Part shown: positions 42,182 to 51,122 of the stretch, piece by piece | How the letters are laid out: every line of letters starts with the position of its first letter | Position numbering within the stretch: position 1 is the stretch's first letter | Source of the DNA: Actinophytocola sp035634895 | GTDB taxonomy: Bacteria; Actinomycetota; Actinomycetes; Mycobacteriales; Pseudonocardiaceae | DNA: 64,000 nt | Direction: 5' to 3' | Assembly (NCBI RefSeq): GCF_035634895.1 | Contig: NZ_DASQCC010000100.1 | Coordinates: forward strand, 5,509-69,508 | Notes under the pieces: model-generated | Seen by the model: the letters and a program-made list of their open reading frames with translations, nothing else | What the model was told of the DNA's origin: nothing | The model's database searches: none | Made by a program: the position numbers and the translations under genes

Positions 42182-42832
42182 CTACCAGGCGGTGTCGAGG
42201 TTCGCGTGTTCGCGGATCCAGGCGTGCATGACGATGCCCGCCGCCACGCCCGCGTTGATCGAGCGGGTCGAGCCGAACTGGGCGATCGACACCACCTGTG
42301 TCGCCTGCTTGCGGGCGTCCTCCGTCAGGCCGGGGCCCTCCTGTCCGAAGACCAGCACGCACCGGCGCGGCAGCGAGACCGTCTCGATGCGAGACGCACC
42401 GGGTGTGTTGTCCACCGCGACCACCGCCAGTCCCGAGACCGTCGCGAAGTCCAGCAGGGACGCCATGTCCGGGTGGTGCCGCACGTGCTGGTACCGGTCC
42501 GTCACCATCGCGCCCCTGCGGTTCCAGCGGCGGCGGCCGACGATGTGGACGGCCTGCGCGGCGAAGGCGTTGGCCGTCCGCACCACCGTGCCGATGTTAT
42601 GGTCGTGCTGGAAGTTCTCGATCGCGACGTGGAACTCGTGCCGCCGGGTGTCCAGGTCGGCCACCACCGCGTCGCGGCGCCAGTAGCGGTAGGCGTCGAC
42701 CACGTTGCGGCGGTCACCCTCCGCCAGCAGCACCGGGTCGTAGCGGTCGTCCGTCGGCCGCTCGCCCTCCCATGGGCCTACACCGACGGGCTCGCCGAAC
42801 TCCCACTCGGTTGGACCGGGCTCCTCGGCCAC
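42182..42832 (-). CDS. SpoU/TrmH-family RNA 2'-O-methyltransferase
   Basis: A 216-residue SAM-dependent RNA methyltransferase with the three knotted-fold motifs: NFQHDHNIGTVVRTANAFAA, LVFGQEGPGLTED and GSTRSINAGVAAGIVMHAWI. Substrate (tRNA or rRNA position) unknown. The GTG at 42832 is chosen (GGGAG eight bases away); GTG 42841 is an alternative. It overlaps the 3' end of the DUF2784 gene by 55 bases, which implies translational coupling. Confidence 0.9.
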   Translation of the reverse strand: MAEEPGPTEWEFGEPVGVGPWEGERPTDDRYDPVLLAEGDRRNVVDAYRYWRRDAVVADLDTRRHEFHVAIENFQHDHNIGTVVRTANAFAAQAVHIVGRRRWNRRGAMVTDRYQHVRHHPDMASLLDFATVSGLAVVAVDNTPGASRIETVSLPRRCVLVFGQEGPGLTEDARKQATQVVSIAQFGSTRSINAGVAAGIVMHAWIREHANLDTAW

Positions 42833-43167
42833 CGCTTCCACACTCCCACGTACGACGCGACCACGACCGCGACCGCCCCGGCGCCCACCACCGGCAGCAG
42901 TGCCCGCGGGATGATCTCGCCATAGATGTAGTACTCGTTGAAACCGCCTGGTAGCGGGCCCAGCCCCTGCATGCCGCGGAACCAGTTTTCCAGAGCCGTC
43001 AGCGGGCACTGGATCGGCGTCACGTTGACGATCACACCCCACGCGGCGAAGAACACGTGCACGAAAATCGCCCTGTGCCAACGCCAGGCCAGGAACCCCC
43101 CTAGGCCGATGTACAGCAGCGCGATGAAGTGCACAACCACCGTGACGTCGGCCAATAACCACGCCAT
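42778..43167 (-). CDS. DUF2784 membrane protein
   Basis: A 129-residue membrane protein of the DUF2784 family: LLADVTVVVHFIALLYIGLGGFLAWR, VFFAAWGVIVNVTPIQCPLTALENWFR and GFNEYYIYGEIIPRALLP with four hydrophobic segments. Function unknown. Its end runs into the methyltransferase reading frame. No strong ribosome-binding site was seen before the ATG. Confidence 0.88.
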   Translation of the reverse strand: MAWLLADVTVVVHFIALLYIGLGGFLAWRWHRAIFVHVFFAAWGVIVNVTPIQCPLTALENWFRGMQGLGPLPGGFNEYYIYGEIIPRALLPVVGAGAVAVVVASYVGVWKRWPRSPVQPSGSSASPSV

Positions 43168-43297
43168 ACCGCCAAGCTAACCGAAATCCCACCCCAGCGC
43201 CGTTGGGTTTGGTGGCGGTTGGATACCGATCAGCTGAGAGGCGTGACCTGGTCGAACGCCCTCACGAGCACGGGTGCCGCGTATCTTCCTGGTCAGC

Positions 43298-43852
43298 TCA
43301 CAGACCGAGGTCGTCCTTGCTCAGCAGGTAACGGTACGGGAGCCCCCTGGCCTCGATGGCCTCGCGGGCGCCGGTGTCCCGGTCCACGACCGTCGCGACG
43401 CCGATCACCCGCGCGCCGGCCTCGGTCAGCGCGTCGACCGCCTTGAGCACGCTGCCACCGGTGGTGGACGTGTCCTCGACGGCGAGCACCGGCTGTCCGG
43501 CGACCTCGATGCCCTCGATCAGCCGCTGCATGCCGTGCGACTTGGTCTCCTTGCGGACGACGAACACGTCGAGCACCTCGCCGGCGGCCGCGGCCGCGTG
43601 CATCATCGCGCACGCCACGGGGTCGGCGCCGAGGGTGAGGCCGCCGGCCGCCACGTAGTCCCAGTCGGCGGTGAGCTGGCGGAGCAGCCGGCCGATCAAC
43701 GGCGCCGCCGCGTGGTGGAGGGTGGCGCGGCGGAGGTCGACGTAGTAGTCGGCCTCCTTGCCGGACGCCAGCGTGACACGTCCGTGGACGACGGCGAGTT
43801 CGGTGATCAGGCGGGCTAGCTCGCCCTTCGCGGAGAGGTCAAGGGTGCGCAC
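43298..43852 (-). CDS. pyrE: Orotate phosphoribosyltransferase
   Basis: A 184-residue enzyme of pyrimidine synthesis, joining orotate and PRPP to OMP. ELAVVHGRVTLASGKEADYYVDLR is the family start, VAAGGLTLGADPVACAM and FVVRKETKSHGMQRLIEG lie in the middle, and the PRPP loop is VLAVEDTSTTGGSVLKAV. GTG 43852 suits the usual length; GTG 43870 is also possible (GAAGG between). The gene is single, not next to other pyr genes. Confidence 0.96.
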   Translation of the reverse strand: MRTLDLSAKGELARLITELAVVHGRVTLASGKEADYYVDLRRATLHHAAAPLIGRLLRQLTADWDYVAAGGLTLGADPVACAMMHAAAAAGEVLDVFVVRKETKSHGMQRLIEGIEVAGQPVLAVEDTSTTGGSVLKAVDALTEAGARVIGVATVVDRDTGAREAIEARGLPYRYLLSKDDLGL

Positions 43853-43918
43853 AGGTCCACACCTTCTCACATTCGACGGGCGGGATGAGGACAGCGGCTC
43901 CCCCGACGAGCCACCGGA

Positions 43919-44728
43919 TCATCCGAAGCCGCGGCTGTCCTGCTTGAGGGCGGTGTCCACGGTGAGCGCGGACGCGACGACCATGCTGGCGAGCGGGTCC
44001 TGCAGCTGCCGGTGGATCTGCACGACGTAGTTGTCCGCCGTGGTGAACATGGTCTTCGCGAAGCCCTCCCAGGTCTTCGTGATGCGGGCGATCTCGGCGC
44101 CGGTGTGGTCGACGACCGCGAAGTTCCACGCGCGCCAGTTCTCGGCCTGGATGCCGCCGATCTGCTGGCCGCCCACCATGTACGAGAAGCGGATCTTGCC
44201 GATCATGTTGTCCTGCTGGATCTGGCCGATCTCCTGGCCGTCGGGTCGCTGCACGATCACCCGGGACTTGACCAGCTTCGCCGGCCGGGTCAGGTACAGC
44301 ACCGGCTGGTGGTTGACGTCCCGCACCTCGAGGCGGTGCGTCATGAACTGGTCCCAGCTGCTGAGGAACCGCACGGCCTTCTTGAGCGCGCTCTGGCCGA
44401 TCTCGGCGACCGACCCGAGCTGGCGGCCGTTCTGGTCGAAGACCCCGTACTCGTTGGCCATCTCGATGAGCTTGACCTTCTGGTTGACGACGAGCACGGG
44501 CTCGGTGAACAGCGTCCCGCCGCCGTAGCCGACCTGCCCGACGCCGGCGCGCCGCGTCTGTTCCTTGACCTTGTCCGGCGTCGGTCCACTGCCGACCTGG
44601 ACCTCCCACGCGCTCGCGTCGCTGCGCGGTTGCTGCTGCTGTGTGTGCTGGGTCCACTGCTGTCCGTCCCACCAACGGAGCATCGTGGAGCCGGGCTGTT
44701 CGGGGTACCACCCGGGTGGCTGTGTCAT
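43919..44728 (-). CDS. Scramblase/LURP-like protein with DUF2510 head
   Basis: A 269-residue protein. Residues 1-30 form a DUF2510 motif (PPGWYPEQPGSTMLRWWDGQQWTQ), usually a cytosolic tail of membrane proteins. The rest matches the phospholipid scramblase/Tubby-like fold: LFTEPVLVVNQKVKLIEMANEYGVFDQNG, SALKKAVRFLSSWDQFMTHRLEV, VDHTGAEIARITKTWEGF and NYVVQIHRQLQDPL. No membrane helix is visible. A lipid-binding or envelope role is plausible but not shown. Confidence 0.8.
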   Translation of the reverse strand: MTQPPGWYPEQPGSTMLRWWDGQQWTQHTQQQQPRSDASAWEVQVGSGPTPDKVKEQTRRAGVGQVGYGGGTLFTEPVLVVNQKVKLIEMANEYGVFDQNGRQLGSVAEIGQSALKKAVRFLSSWDQFMTHRLEVRDVNHQPVLYLTRPAKLVKSRVIVQRPDGQEIGQIQQDNMIGKIRFSYMVGGQQIGGIQAENWRAWNFAVVDHTGAEIARITKTWEGFAKTMFTTADNYVVQIHRQLQDPLASMVVASALTVDTALKQDSRGFG

Positions 44729-44797
44729 GCCGGTCAGCTTCGCACTTCGCAGGTCAGAGCGCAGCCGATGTCCGATAATTCAGGGTTCGCACCGTAC

Positions 44798-45577
44798 TCA
44801 GGTGCGGTCCCGGCCACTGGCGACGCGTGCCTCCACGCGGCGCAACAGCCCGCGGGGCAGCAGTCGCGGCACGGTGGTGATGGCCTTGTACGCGAACCCG
44901 GGAACCGAGCGTGGCCGCCCGCGCCGCAGGTCACGCAGGCAGTCCGCGACCACGCGGTCGGCGTTGAGCCACAGCGCGTCGGGCAGCGCGGACATGTCGT
45001 CGCCGGCCCGGTCGTGGAACTCGGTCCTCGTGAACCCGGGGACCAGCGCGATGACCCGTACCCCCGTGCCGGCGAGGTTCGCCGCCATGCCCTCGGAGAA
45101 CGTGGTCACCCAGGCCTTCGACGCCGCGTAGGTCGGGCCGGTGCCGGGGAAGAAGCCCGCGACGCTCGACACGTTCACGACGGCGCCGAAGCGGCGTTCG
45201 AGCATGCCCGGCAGCGCCGCCCTGGTGAGCCGCAGGACGGTGGTGACGTTGAGGTCCAGCTGTGCCTGCAGCAGGTCGATGTCGCTCGACGCGAACGCGC
45301 CGCGGGTGCCGAAGCCGGCGTTGTTGACCAGCAGGTCGACCGGGTGCTCCGCGTCGGCCAGCCGGTCCTCGACCCGCCTGCGGGCCCGCGCGGTGGACAG
45401 GTCCGCGGTCATCGGCGTGACCGTGACGCCGTGCCGGTCGGACAGCTCGGTCGCGGCCTCCTTCAGGCGCTCCCTGGTCCGGGCGACGATCACCAGGTCG
45501 TACCCCTCGGCGGCGAGCTTCCTGGCGAACGCGGCGCCTATTCCGGCCGTTGCTCCCGTGACGAGTGCGGTTGGCAT
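44798..45577 (-). CDS. Short-chain dehydrogenase/reductase
   Basis: A 259-residue SDR. ALVTGATAGIGAAFARKLAAEG is the cofactor loop; LVNNAGFGTRG, VNVSSVAGFFPGTGPTYAASKAW carry the active Ser, Tyr and Lys. The C-terminal part SVPGFAYKAITTVPRLLPRGLLRRVEAR matches the subfamily of short enzymes for fatty acid or ketone reduction near lipid genes. Substrate not known. No clear Shine-Dalgarno sequence. Confidence 0.9.
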   Translation of the reverse strand: MPTALVTGATAGIGAAFARKLAAEGYDLVIVARTRERLKEAATELSDRHGVTVTPMTADLSTARARRRVEDRLADAEHPVDLLVNNAGFGTRGAFASSDIDLLQAQLDLNVTTVLRLTRAALPGMLERRFGAVVNVSSVAGFFPGTGPTYAASKAWVTTFSEGMAANLAGTGVRVIALVPGFTRTEFHDRAGDDMSALPDALWLNADRVVADCLRDLRRGRPRSVPGFAYKAITTVPRLLPRGLLRRVEARVASGRDRT

Positions 45578-45634
45578 GTTGCCAACCTAGCGTCCCGCCG
45601 CCACGAATTTTCGGGTGCGGGTCGCGACCTGGCC

Positions 45635-46351
45635 CTAGTCCTGGCGTTCGCCGTGTCTGCCGGTCGGCCGCTCGGACTCGCCGACGGGGTCGATCTCGGC
45701 GTCGAAGGGATCGATCACGTCCGCGATCTCGCCGATGCCCCGCAGCAGCCGCTCCAGCCGGGACGGCGACGCGTGCGGTGCGACGCTCGCCAGCACCCAG
45801 CCGGCCTCGATCCACGCGACCGGGATGTCCGCGCCGATCTCCTCGGTGGCGTCCACCAGGTCCGGCGTGATCAGGCCGCGCGCCGCGGAGATGTCGGAGA
45901 CGAACGCGTACCGCTGGCCGACCGGACCGAGCAGCTCGGGCATGGTGTCCCGCTGGAACGGCGCGCTCGGCAGCCACAGCTCGATGGTCGCGGGATGCAC
46001 CCGGCGGCACTGCACCGCCGTGATCACCGTGGTGATCCGGCCGTTCGTCTCGAGGTCGAACACGTACACCTTGCGCCGGCCGTCCGCGGTGAACGTCGAC
46101 CCGGCGACCGCGTCACGTGCCACCCCGCCGCCGTGGAACGCGATCGCACCGCCCTCCCACTGCGCGGGCAGCAGGTGGTCGGTGTCGGCGTACGCCCAGC
46201 CGCGCAGCGCGGCCCAGTGCCGGCGTTCCCTGTTTCGCGAGGTCAGGCGGGCGCGGTCACGCAGCAACAAGCCGGCGCCGGCCAGCCCGGCGACGATCGC
46301 CACGACGAACCACACCCATGCCGGTATGCCCACGCCGCACAGCGTAGTCAT
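45635..46351 (-). CDS. Hypothetical membrane-anchored protein (238 aa)
   Basis: One N-terminal membrane helix (IPAWVWFVVAIVAGLAGAGLLL, about 9-30) followed by a cytosolic domain of about 200 residues with WAALRGWAYADTDHLLP, AGSTFTADGRRKVYVFDLETNG and PDLVDATEEIGADIPVAWIE. I do not recognise the family. A divergent position to the GntR gene leaves about 100 bases for two promoters. No other clue to function. Confidence 0.75.
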   Translation of the reverse strand: MTTLCGVGIPAWVWFVVAIVAGLAGAGLLLRDRARLTSRNRERRHWAALRGWAYADTDHLLPAQWEGGAIAFHGGGVARDAVAGSTFTADGRRKVYVFDLETNGRITTVITAVQCRRVHPATIELWLPSAPFQRDTMPELLGPVGQRYAFVSDISAARGLITPDLVDATEEIGADIPVAWIEAGWVLASVAPHASPSRLERLLRGIGEIADVIDPFDAEIDPVGESERPTGRHGERQD

Positions 46352-46418
46352 CGCGACGTCAGAGCGAAGATCACCGCCCCCGTGTCACCCGTTGTGGCGG
46401 ACACTTGTGCCGTAGTCC

Positions 46419-46440
46419 TATAGTGCTAGTTAGCTAGATA
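46419..46440 (+). promoter_or_regulatory. Promoter/operator region of the GntR-ABC operon
   Basis: TATAGT at 46419-46424 is a candidate -10 box, followed by the CTAG-rich segment tgctagttagctagata up to 46440, then a ribosome site GGAGG at 46444. YtrA-type GntR proteins usually bind AT-rich sites at their own promoter. The -35 box is not clear. Confidence 0.45.
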
Positions 46441-46454
46441 AATGGAGGTGAATC

Positions 46455-46847
46455 TTGATCGAGTTCTTCCTGGACGCCAAGTCGGGCCTGTCGCCGTACC
46501 AGCAGCTCGTCCAGCAGGTCCGGCATGCCCTGCGGCTCGGGCTGCTCAACGAGGGCGACCAGCTCCCGAAGGTGAAGGACGTGGTGGCGAGCCTCGCCAT
46601 CAACCCGAACACCGTGCTGAAGGCCTACCGCGAGCTGGAGCACGACGGGCTCGTCGGCGCTCGGCCGGGAGTCGGGACGTTCGTGACCGCGACCCTCAAC
46701 GGCGGCTCGTTCGCCGCCATCGGCCCGCTGCGGCAGGAGCTGCGGCGCTGGCTCACGAAGGCGCGCAAGGCCGGCCTCGACGAGGAGAGCATCGAGGCCC
46801 TGCTGATGTCCACGTTTCGCGACTCCACAAGAGAGGAAATAGCGTGA
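46455..46847 (+). CDS. GntR-family regulator, YtrA subfamily
   Basis: A 130-residue regulator, shorter than most GntR proteins, as in the YtrA group. The wHTH reads IEFFLDAKSGLSPYQQLVQQVRHALRLGLLNEGDQLPKVKDVVASLAINPNTVLKAYRELEHDGLVGARPGVGTFV. It starts at TTG 46455 because GGAGGT lies six bases before it and no ATG or GTG is in frame. It controls the ABC operon downstream, whose first gene overlaps its stop (GTGA). Confidence 0.9.
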   Translation: MIEFFLDAKSGLSPYQQLVQQVRHALRLGLLNEGDQLPKVKDVVASLAINPNTVLKAYRELEHDGLVGARPGVGTFVTATLNGGSFAAIGPLRQELRRWLTKARKAGLDEESIEALLMSTFRDSTREEIA

Positions 46848-47725
46848 CCGTCCTGCGTGCCCAGGGGCTGGGCAAGAAGTACAAGCGCAAATGGGCGTTG
46901 ACGGACTGCACGCTCGAGATCGAGCCCGGGCACGTCACCGGGCTCGTCGGTCCCAACGGCGCCGGCAAGTCGACGCTGCTGAACATCGCGTCCGGCATGC
47001 TCGAGCCGAGCGCCGGCACGATCGAGGTGTGCGGCGGCGTGCCCGGCAGCGGTCCGGAGCAACTGGCCAAGGTCGGCTACGTCGCACAGAACACGCCGGT
47101 CTACGCGAGCCTGTCCATCGAGGACCACCTGCGGCTCGGCGCGCACCTCAACCCGAACTGGGACGCCGCGCTCGCCACCGGGCGGATCGAGCGGCTCGGG
47201 CTGGATCCCAGGCAGCACGCCGGCAAGCTGTCCGGTGGCCAGCGTGCCCAGCTGGCACTCACGATGGGGATCGCCAAGCGGCCCGAGCTGCTGCTGCTCG
47301 ACGAGCCGGTCGCCGCGCTGGACCCGCTCGCGCGCCGGGAGTTCCTGTCCGACCTCATGGCGGCGGTGGCCGAGGACGGGCTGTCCGTCGTGCTGTCCTC
47401 CCACCTGGTCAACGACCTCGAACGGGTCTGTGACCAGCTGATCGTGCTGGTGGACTCGCAGGTGCGGATCGCGGGTGACATCGAGGAGCTGATCGCCACG
47501 CACCACCGGCTGACCGGTCCCCGCCGCGACCTCGACACGCTGCCGTCGAACCAGCACGTCATCTCGGCGAAGCACACCGACCGGCAGACCACCGTGCTGG
47601 TCCGCACCGAGGCGCCGATCCTCGACCCCGCCTGGACGGTCGCCCAGCTCAACCTGGAGGACGTCGTCCTCGAGTACATGAGCAACCCGGCCACCGTCCG
47701 TCCCGCCCTGGAGGTGCTCCGATGA
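46844..47725 (+). CDS. ABC transporter ATP-binding protein
   Basis: A 293-residue ATPase. Walker A GLVGPNGAGKSTLLNIASG, signature KLSGGQRAQLALTMG, Walker B LLLLDEPVAALDPLARREF and SSHLVNDLERVCDQLIVL with the switch His. It is of the ABC-2 exporter type linked to GntR-YtrA regulators. Overlaps the GntR stop and the permease start by four bases each. Likely exports a peptide, antibiotic or lipid; substrate unknown. Confidence 0.95.
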   Translation: MTVLRAQGLGKKYKRKWALTDCTLEIEPGHVTGLVGPNGAGKSTLLNIASGMLEPSAGTIEVCGGVPGSGPEQLAKVGYVAQNTPVYASLSIEDHLRLGAHLNPNWDAALATGRIERLGLDPRQHAGKLSGGQRAQLALTMGIAKRPELLLLDEPVAALDPLARREFLSDLMAAVAEDGLSVVLSSHLVNDLERVCDQLIVLVDSQVRIAGDIEELIATHHRLTGPRRDLDTLPSNQHVISAKHTDRQTTVLVRTEAPILDPAWTVAQLNLEDVVLEYMSNPATVRPALEVLR

Positions 47726-48726
47726 CCTGGTTGACCTGGCGCCAGTTCCGCGTCCCCGCGGTGTCGGTGTTCGCGGGCCTGGCCGTGATCGGCGTGGTAC
47801 TCGCGATCACCGGCCCCGACCTGGTCGGCAGGACGGACTTCTCCGACTCGGACTTCCTCTACAGCGCGACCATCCTCCTGATGTACCTGCTGCCGGCGGT
47901 CATCGGCGTGTTCTGGGGCGTGCCCATGATCACGCGCGAGCTGGAGACCGGCACGCACAGCCTGATCTGGAACCAGACCATCACCCGCGGCCGGTGGCTC
48001 GCGACCAAGCTCGGCGTCGGCGTGCTGGCCGGCATGGTGGCGTCCGGGCTGCTGAGCCTGGCGGTCACCTGGTGGGCGAGCCCCATCGACGCGCTGGCGA
48101 ACCAGCAGACGGAACGGGGGATGCTGAACTGGTTGTCGCCGGTGGTGTTCTCCGCCCGCGGCATCGCGCCGATCGGCTACGCGGCGTTCGCGTTCGTCCT
48201 CGGCGTCGCGGTCGGGATGCTGCTGCGCCGCACCGTGCTCGCCATGGGCGTCACCCTTCTCGCCCTCGTCGGCGTGTTCCTGGCGGTCCCGTTCCTGGTT
48301 CGCCCGTACCTCCTGCCCCCGCTGGAACAGACGGTCGCGATCGAGAGCGACTCGATCCTGGGGGCGCACGGGGACAACACGGGCCTGGTCGAAGCGATCA
48401 TCGTGCGCGAGCCGACCGGCGCCTGGGTGCTGGCCGACGAGACCGTGGACCCGGCGGGCAACGTGGTCACCCCGCTGCCCGACTTCGTACAGAACTGCAT
48501 GCCGACACCGGGTCGCAACCCGCAGAACGCCCAGCCCGGCCCGCCGGAACCGGGAGACATGCGGGCGTGCCTCGCCAAGCTGGGCGAACGCGGTTACCAC
48601 CAGCGGATCACCTACCAGCCCGGCTACCGCTTCTGGCCGCTGCAGTGGCTCGAGCTCGCCATCTACCTCGCGTTCTCCGCGCTGCTCACCTGGCTCTGCT
48701 TCCGGCGACTCCGCCACCTTTCCTGA
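47722..48726 (+). CDS. ABC-2-type transporter permease
   Basis: A 334-residue permease, MTWLTWRQFRVPAVSVFAG, with six hydrophobic segments: GVVLAITGPDLVG; SATILLMYLLPAVIGVFWGVPMI; MVASGLLSLAVTWW; IGYAAFAFVLGVAVGM; LALVGVFLAVPFLV; LELAIYLAFSALLTWLCF. A large extracytoplasmic loop lies between TM5 and TM6 (about 205-305) and has two Cys (QNCMPTPG and MRACLAKL). Partner of the preceding ATPase; overlap ATGA. It is followed by the hydrolase genes. Confidence 0.9.
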   Translation: MTWLTWRQFRVPAVSVFAGLAVIGVVLAITGPDLVGRTDFSDSDFLYSATILLMYLLPAVIGVFWGVPMITRELETGTHSLIWNQTITRGRWLATKLGVGVLAGMVASGLLSLAVTWWASPIDALANQQTERGMLNWLSPVVFSARGIAPIGYAAFAFVLGVAVGMLLRRTVLAMGVTLLALVGVFLAVPFLVRPYLLPPLEQTVAIESDSILGAHGDNTGLVEAIIVREPTGAWVLADETVDPAGNVVTPLPDFVQNCMPTPGRNPQNAQPGPPEPGDMRACLAKLGERGYHQRITYQPGYRFWPLQWLELAIYLAFSALLTWLCFRRLRHLS

Positions 48727-48744
48727 GATTCCACAGGGGGAATC

Positions 48745-49872
48745 ATGCGTGCTCTCGCGGTTGCCACCGCACTGACCGCCGCCGTCCTGACCGCCGCGCC
48801 CGCCGCCGCGGACACGACCGCGCCGTACCTACCCGTCCCGACCGGGCACCAGCCGGTCGGCGTCACCTCGCTCTGGCTGAAGGACACCTCCCGGCCCGAC
48901 CCGTGGGTGCCGGCCGTGCCCTACCGGGAGCTGATGGTCTCGGTCTTCTACCCGACGAACTCGGCCAACGGGCCGAAGAAGCAGTACATGACACCGAGGG
49001 AGTCGGAGCTGAACCTCGCGCGGCAGAACATCCCCGGCCTGCCGCTCGACGTCTTCAGCACGGTCCGGACGAACGCCGTCGTCGACGCGAGACCGGTCGG
49101 CCGGCCGCACAGCCTGCCGCTGGTGGTGCTCTCTCCCGGCTGGACCCAACCTCGCGCCACGCTCACCACCTGGGCCGAGGACCTGGCGAGCCACGGGTAC
49201 GCCGTGGCGGTGATCGACCACACCTACGAGAACCGCGCCCAGACCTTCCCGGACGGCCACGTCACCGAGTGCGCCGCCTGCGCGTTCGACGACGACGAGG
49301 CCACGTTCTGGCCGAAGTTCTACGCGGTCCGGACCGCGGACACGTCGTTCGTGCTCGACGAGCTGCTCAGCCGGCATTCGAAGTGGCGCGGCGGCTCGCT
49401 CATCGACCCGTCACGGATCGGCATGACCGGCCACTCCGCCGGTGGCGCGGAGACCACGCACGCGATGCTCGCCGACCCCCGGATCCGCGCCGGGGCCGAC
49501 GTCGACGGTTCCCAGCACGTCACGCTGCCCGCCGCCGGGCTGTCCAGGCCGTTCATGTTCATGGGCAGCATGGACGAGTACGTCCCGGGTCAGATGGGTC
49601 CCTACGACGACTGGGAGACGGACTGGCAGCACCTGTACGGGTGGAAGCGCTGGATCATGGTGTCGGGCACGGCGCACGCGTCGTTCGGCGACCTCGGCCC
49701 GCTCGCCGCACAGCTGGGCGTCGACATCGGCAACTCCATCGACGCGTTCCGCGCCGTCGACATCACCCGGGCCTATCTCAGGGCCTTCTTCGACCAGAAC
49801 CTGCGTTGCCAGCACCAGCCCCTGATGGCCGCACCGTCGCCGTCCTACCCGGAAGTGACCTTCATCGGATGA
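48745..49872 (+). CDS. Secreted alpha/beta hydrolase, PAF-acetylhydrolase-like
   Basis: A 375-residue secreted hydrolase. Signal peptide about 1-23 (ending AAAD). DTSRPDPWVPAVPYRELMVSVFYPT is the family opening, LPLVVLSPG, TYENRAQTFPDGHVTECAAC, and IGMTGHSAGGAETTHAM with the nucleophilic Ser. HASFGDLG holds the likely catalytic His. It is similar to PAF-AH/lipase-like proteins of actinomycetes. GGGGG and AGGGGGAATC lie before the ATG. The next gene is its paralogue and overlaps the stop. Confidence 0.88.
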   Translation: MRALAVATALTAAVLTAAPAAADTTAPYLPVPTGHQPVGVTSLWLKDTSRPDPWVPAVPYRELMVSVFYPTNSANGPKKQYMTPRESELNLARQNIPGLPLDVFSTVRTNAVVDARPVGRPHSLPLVVLSPGWTQPRATLTTWAEDLASHGYAVAVIDHTYENRAQTFPDGHVTECAACAFDDDEATFWPKFYAVRTADTSFVLDELLSRHSKWRGGSLIDPSRIGMTGHSAGGAETTHAMLADPRIRAGADVDGSQHVTLPAAGLSRPFMFMGSMDEYVPGQMGPYDDWETDWQHLYGWKRWIMVSGTAHASFGDLGPLAAQLGVDIGNSIDAFRAVDITRAYLRAFFDQNLRCQHQPLMAAPSPSYPEVTFIG

Positions 49873-51023
49873 GGAAGACAACGACCATCGGCGGCATCGT
49901 GGCCGCCGCACTGACCCTCGCCATGGGGACGGCGCCCGCCTCGGCGGACTCCGCGCTCGCGCTGGCCAGGCCGACCGGCGACCGGCCGGTGGGCACCACG
50001 TCCCTGTACTTCAAGGACACCTCGCGGCCGGACCCGTGGGTGCCGACAGTGCCCTACCGGGAGCTGATGGCCTCCCTCTTCTACCCGACCGCCTCTTCCG
50101 ACGGACCGAAGAAGCAGTTCATGTCGGAGGCGGAGGCAGCGGCCCTGTTCGAGGAGGCCGGTCTCACCGACATCGACCCGACCGTGATGACGACCGTCAG
50201 GACCGACGCCGTGGTCGACGCACGACCGGTCGGGCACCACCTGCCCGTCGTCGTCCTGTCACCCGGCTTCAAGCGGTCGCGTGCCGAGCTGACCTCGCTG
50301 TCCGAGGACCTGGCGAGCCACGGTTACGTGGTCGTGCTGGTCGACCACACCTACGAGAACGTGGCCACCACGTTCCCGGACGGCCGCGTCACCGGGTGCG
50401 AGGCCTGCGGCAGCTACAACCTGGCCTTCTGGCGGAAGCTGACGCAGGGCCGGGCCGCGGACGTGTCGTTCGTGCTCGACGAGCTGACGCACTCGAGGTG
50501 GGCCAGGCTCATCGACCCGCACCGAATCGGCATGGCGGGCCACTCGGTCGGTGGCTCGAGCACCATCACCACGATGGTGGCCGACCCGCGGGTCAGGGCG
50601 GGGATCGACATCGACGGCACCACGGACGTTCCGCTGGCCGCGCCCGGGCTGTCCCGGCCGTTCATGTTCATGGGCCGGCAGAACCTGTACACCCCCGGCA
50701 CCGGGGTCGAGTCCGACAGCTGGGACCGCGACTGGCAGCGGCTGACCGGCTGGAAACGCTGGCTCACCGTGGCCGGCGTGGTGCATTCGTCGTTCACCGA
50801 CCTCGGGTTGGTGGGTGAACAGCTCGGCCTCGACTTCGGCGCGCCCACGCCGGCGGCCCGCGGCCAGGCCATCACGGCGGCGTACGTCCGGGCGTTCTTC
50901 GACCAGCACCTGCGGGGCAGGCCGGCGCCGCTGATGTCGCGGCCGTCCGCCGACTACCCGGAGGTCATGTTCGCGCGGGCCTCGACGCCGCCCGATTGTC
51001 CGGAGGTCACGGGCCGCCGGTGA
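49869..51023 (+). CDS. Secreted alpha/beta hydrolase, tandem paralogue
   Basis: A 384-residue paralogue of the preceding gene. Signal peptide about 1-27 (ending ASADS). YFKDTSRPDPWVPTVPYREL, LPVVVLSPGFKRSRAELTSLSEDL, TYENVATTFPDGRVTGCEAC and IGMAGHSVGGSSTITTM with the catalytic Ser; VVHSSFTDLG the likely His. ATG 49869 overlaps the stop of the first copy (ATGA). A tandem duplication is clear. Substrate not known. Confidence 0.88.
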   Translation: MRKTTTIGGIVAAALTLAMGTAPASADSALALARPTGDRPVGTTSLYFKDTSRPDPWVPTVPYRELMASLFYPTASSDGPKKQFMSEAEAAALFEEAGLTDIDPTVMTTVRTDAVVDARPVGHHLPVVVLSPGFKRSRAELTSLSEDLASHGYVVVLVDHTYENVATTFPDGRVTGCEACGSYNLAFWRKLTQGRAADVSFVLDELTHSRWARLIDPHRIGMAGHSVGGSSTITTMVADPRVRAGIDIDGTTDVPLAAPGLSRPFMFMGRQNLYTPGTGVESDSWDRDWQRLTGWKRWLTVAGVVHSSFTDLGLVGEQLGLDFGAPTPAARGQAITAAYVRAFFDQHLRGRPAPLMSRPSADYPEVMFARASTPPDCPEVTGRR

Positions 51024-51122
51024 GCGGGCCGCCGGCTTCTGGACCGAGCGGCGCGGCGAGGGAGGTCGTCGGTTACCGGCCCGAACCGTCGGGCGGAGCG
51101 GGGCAGGGCCAGCACCGGGGGT

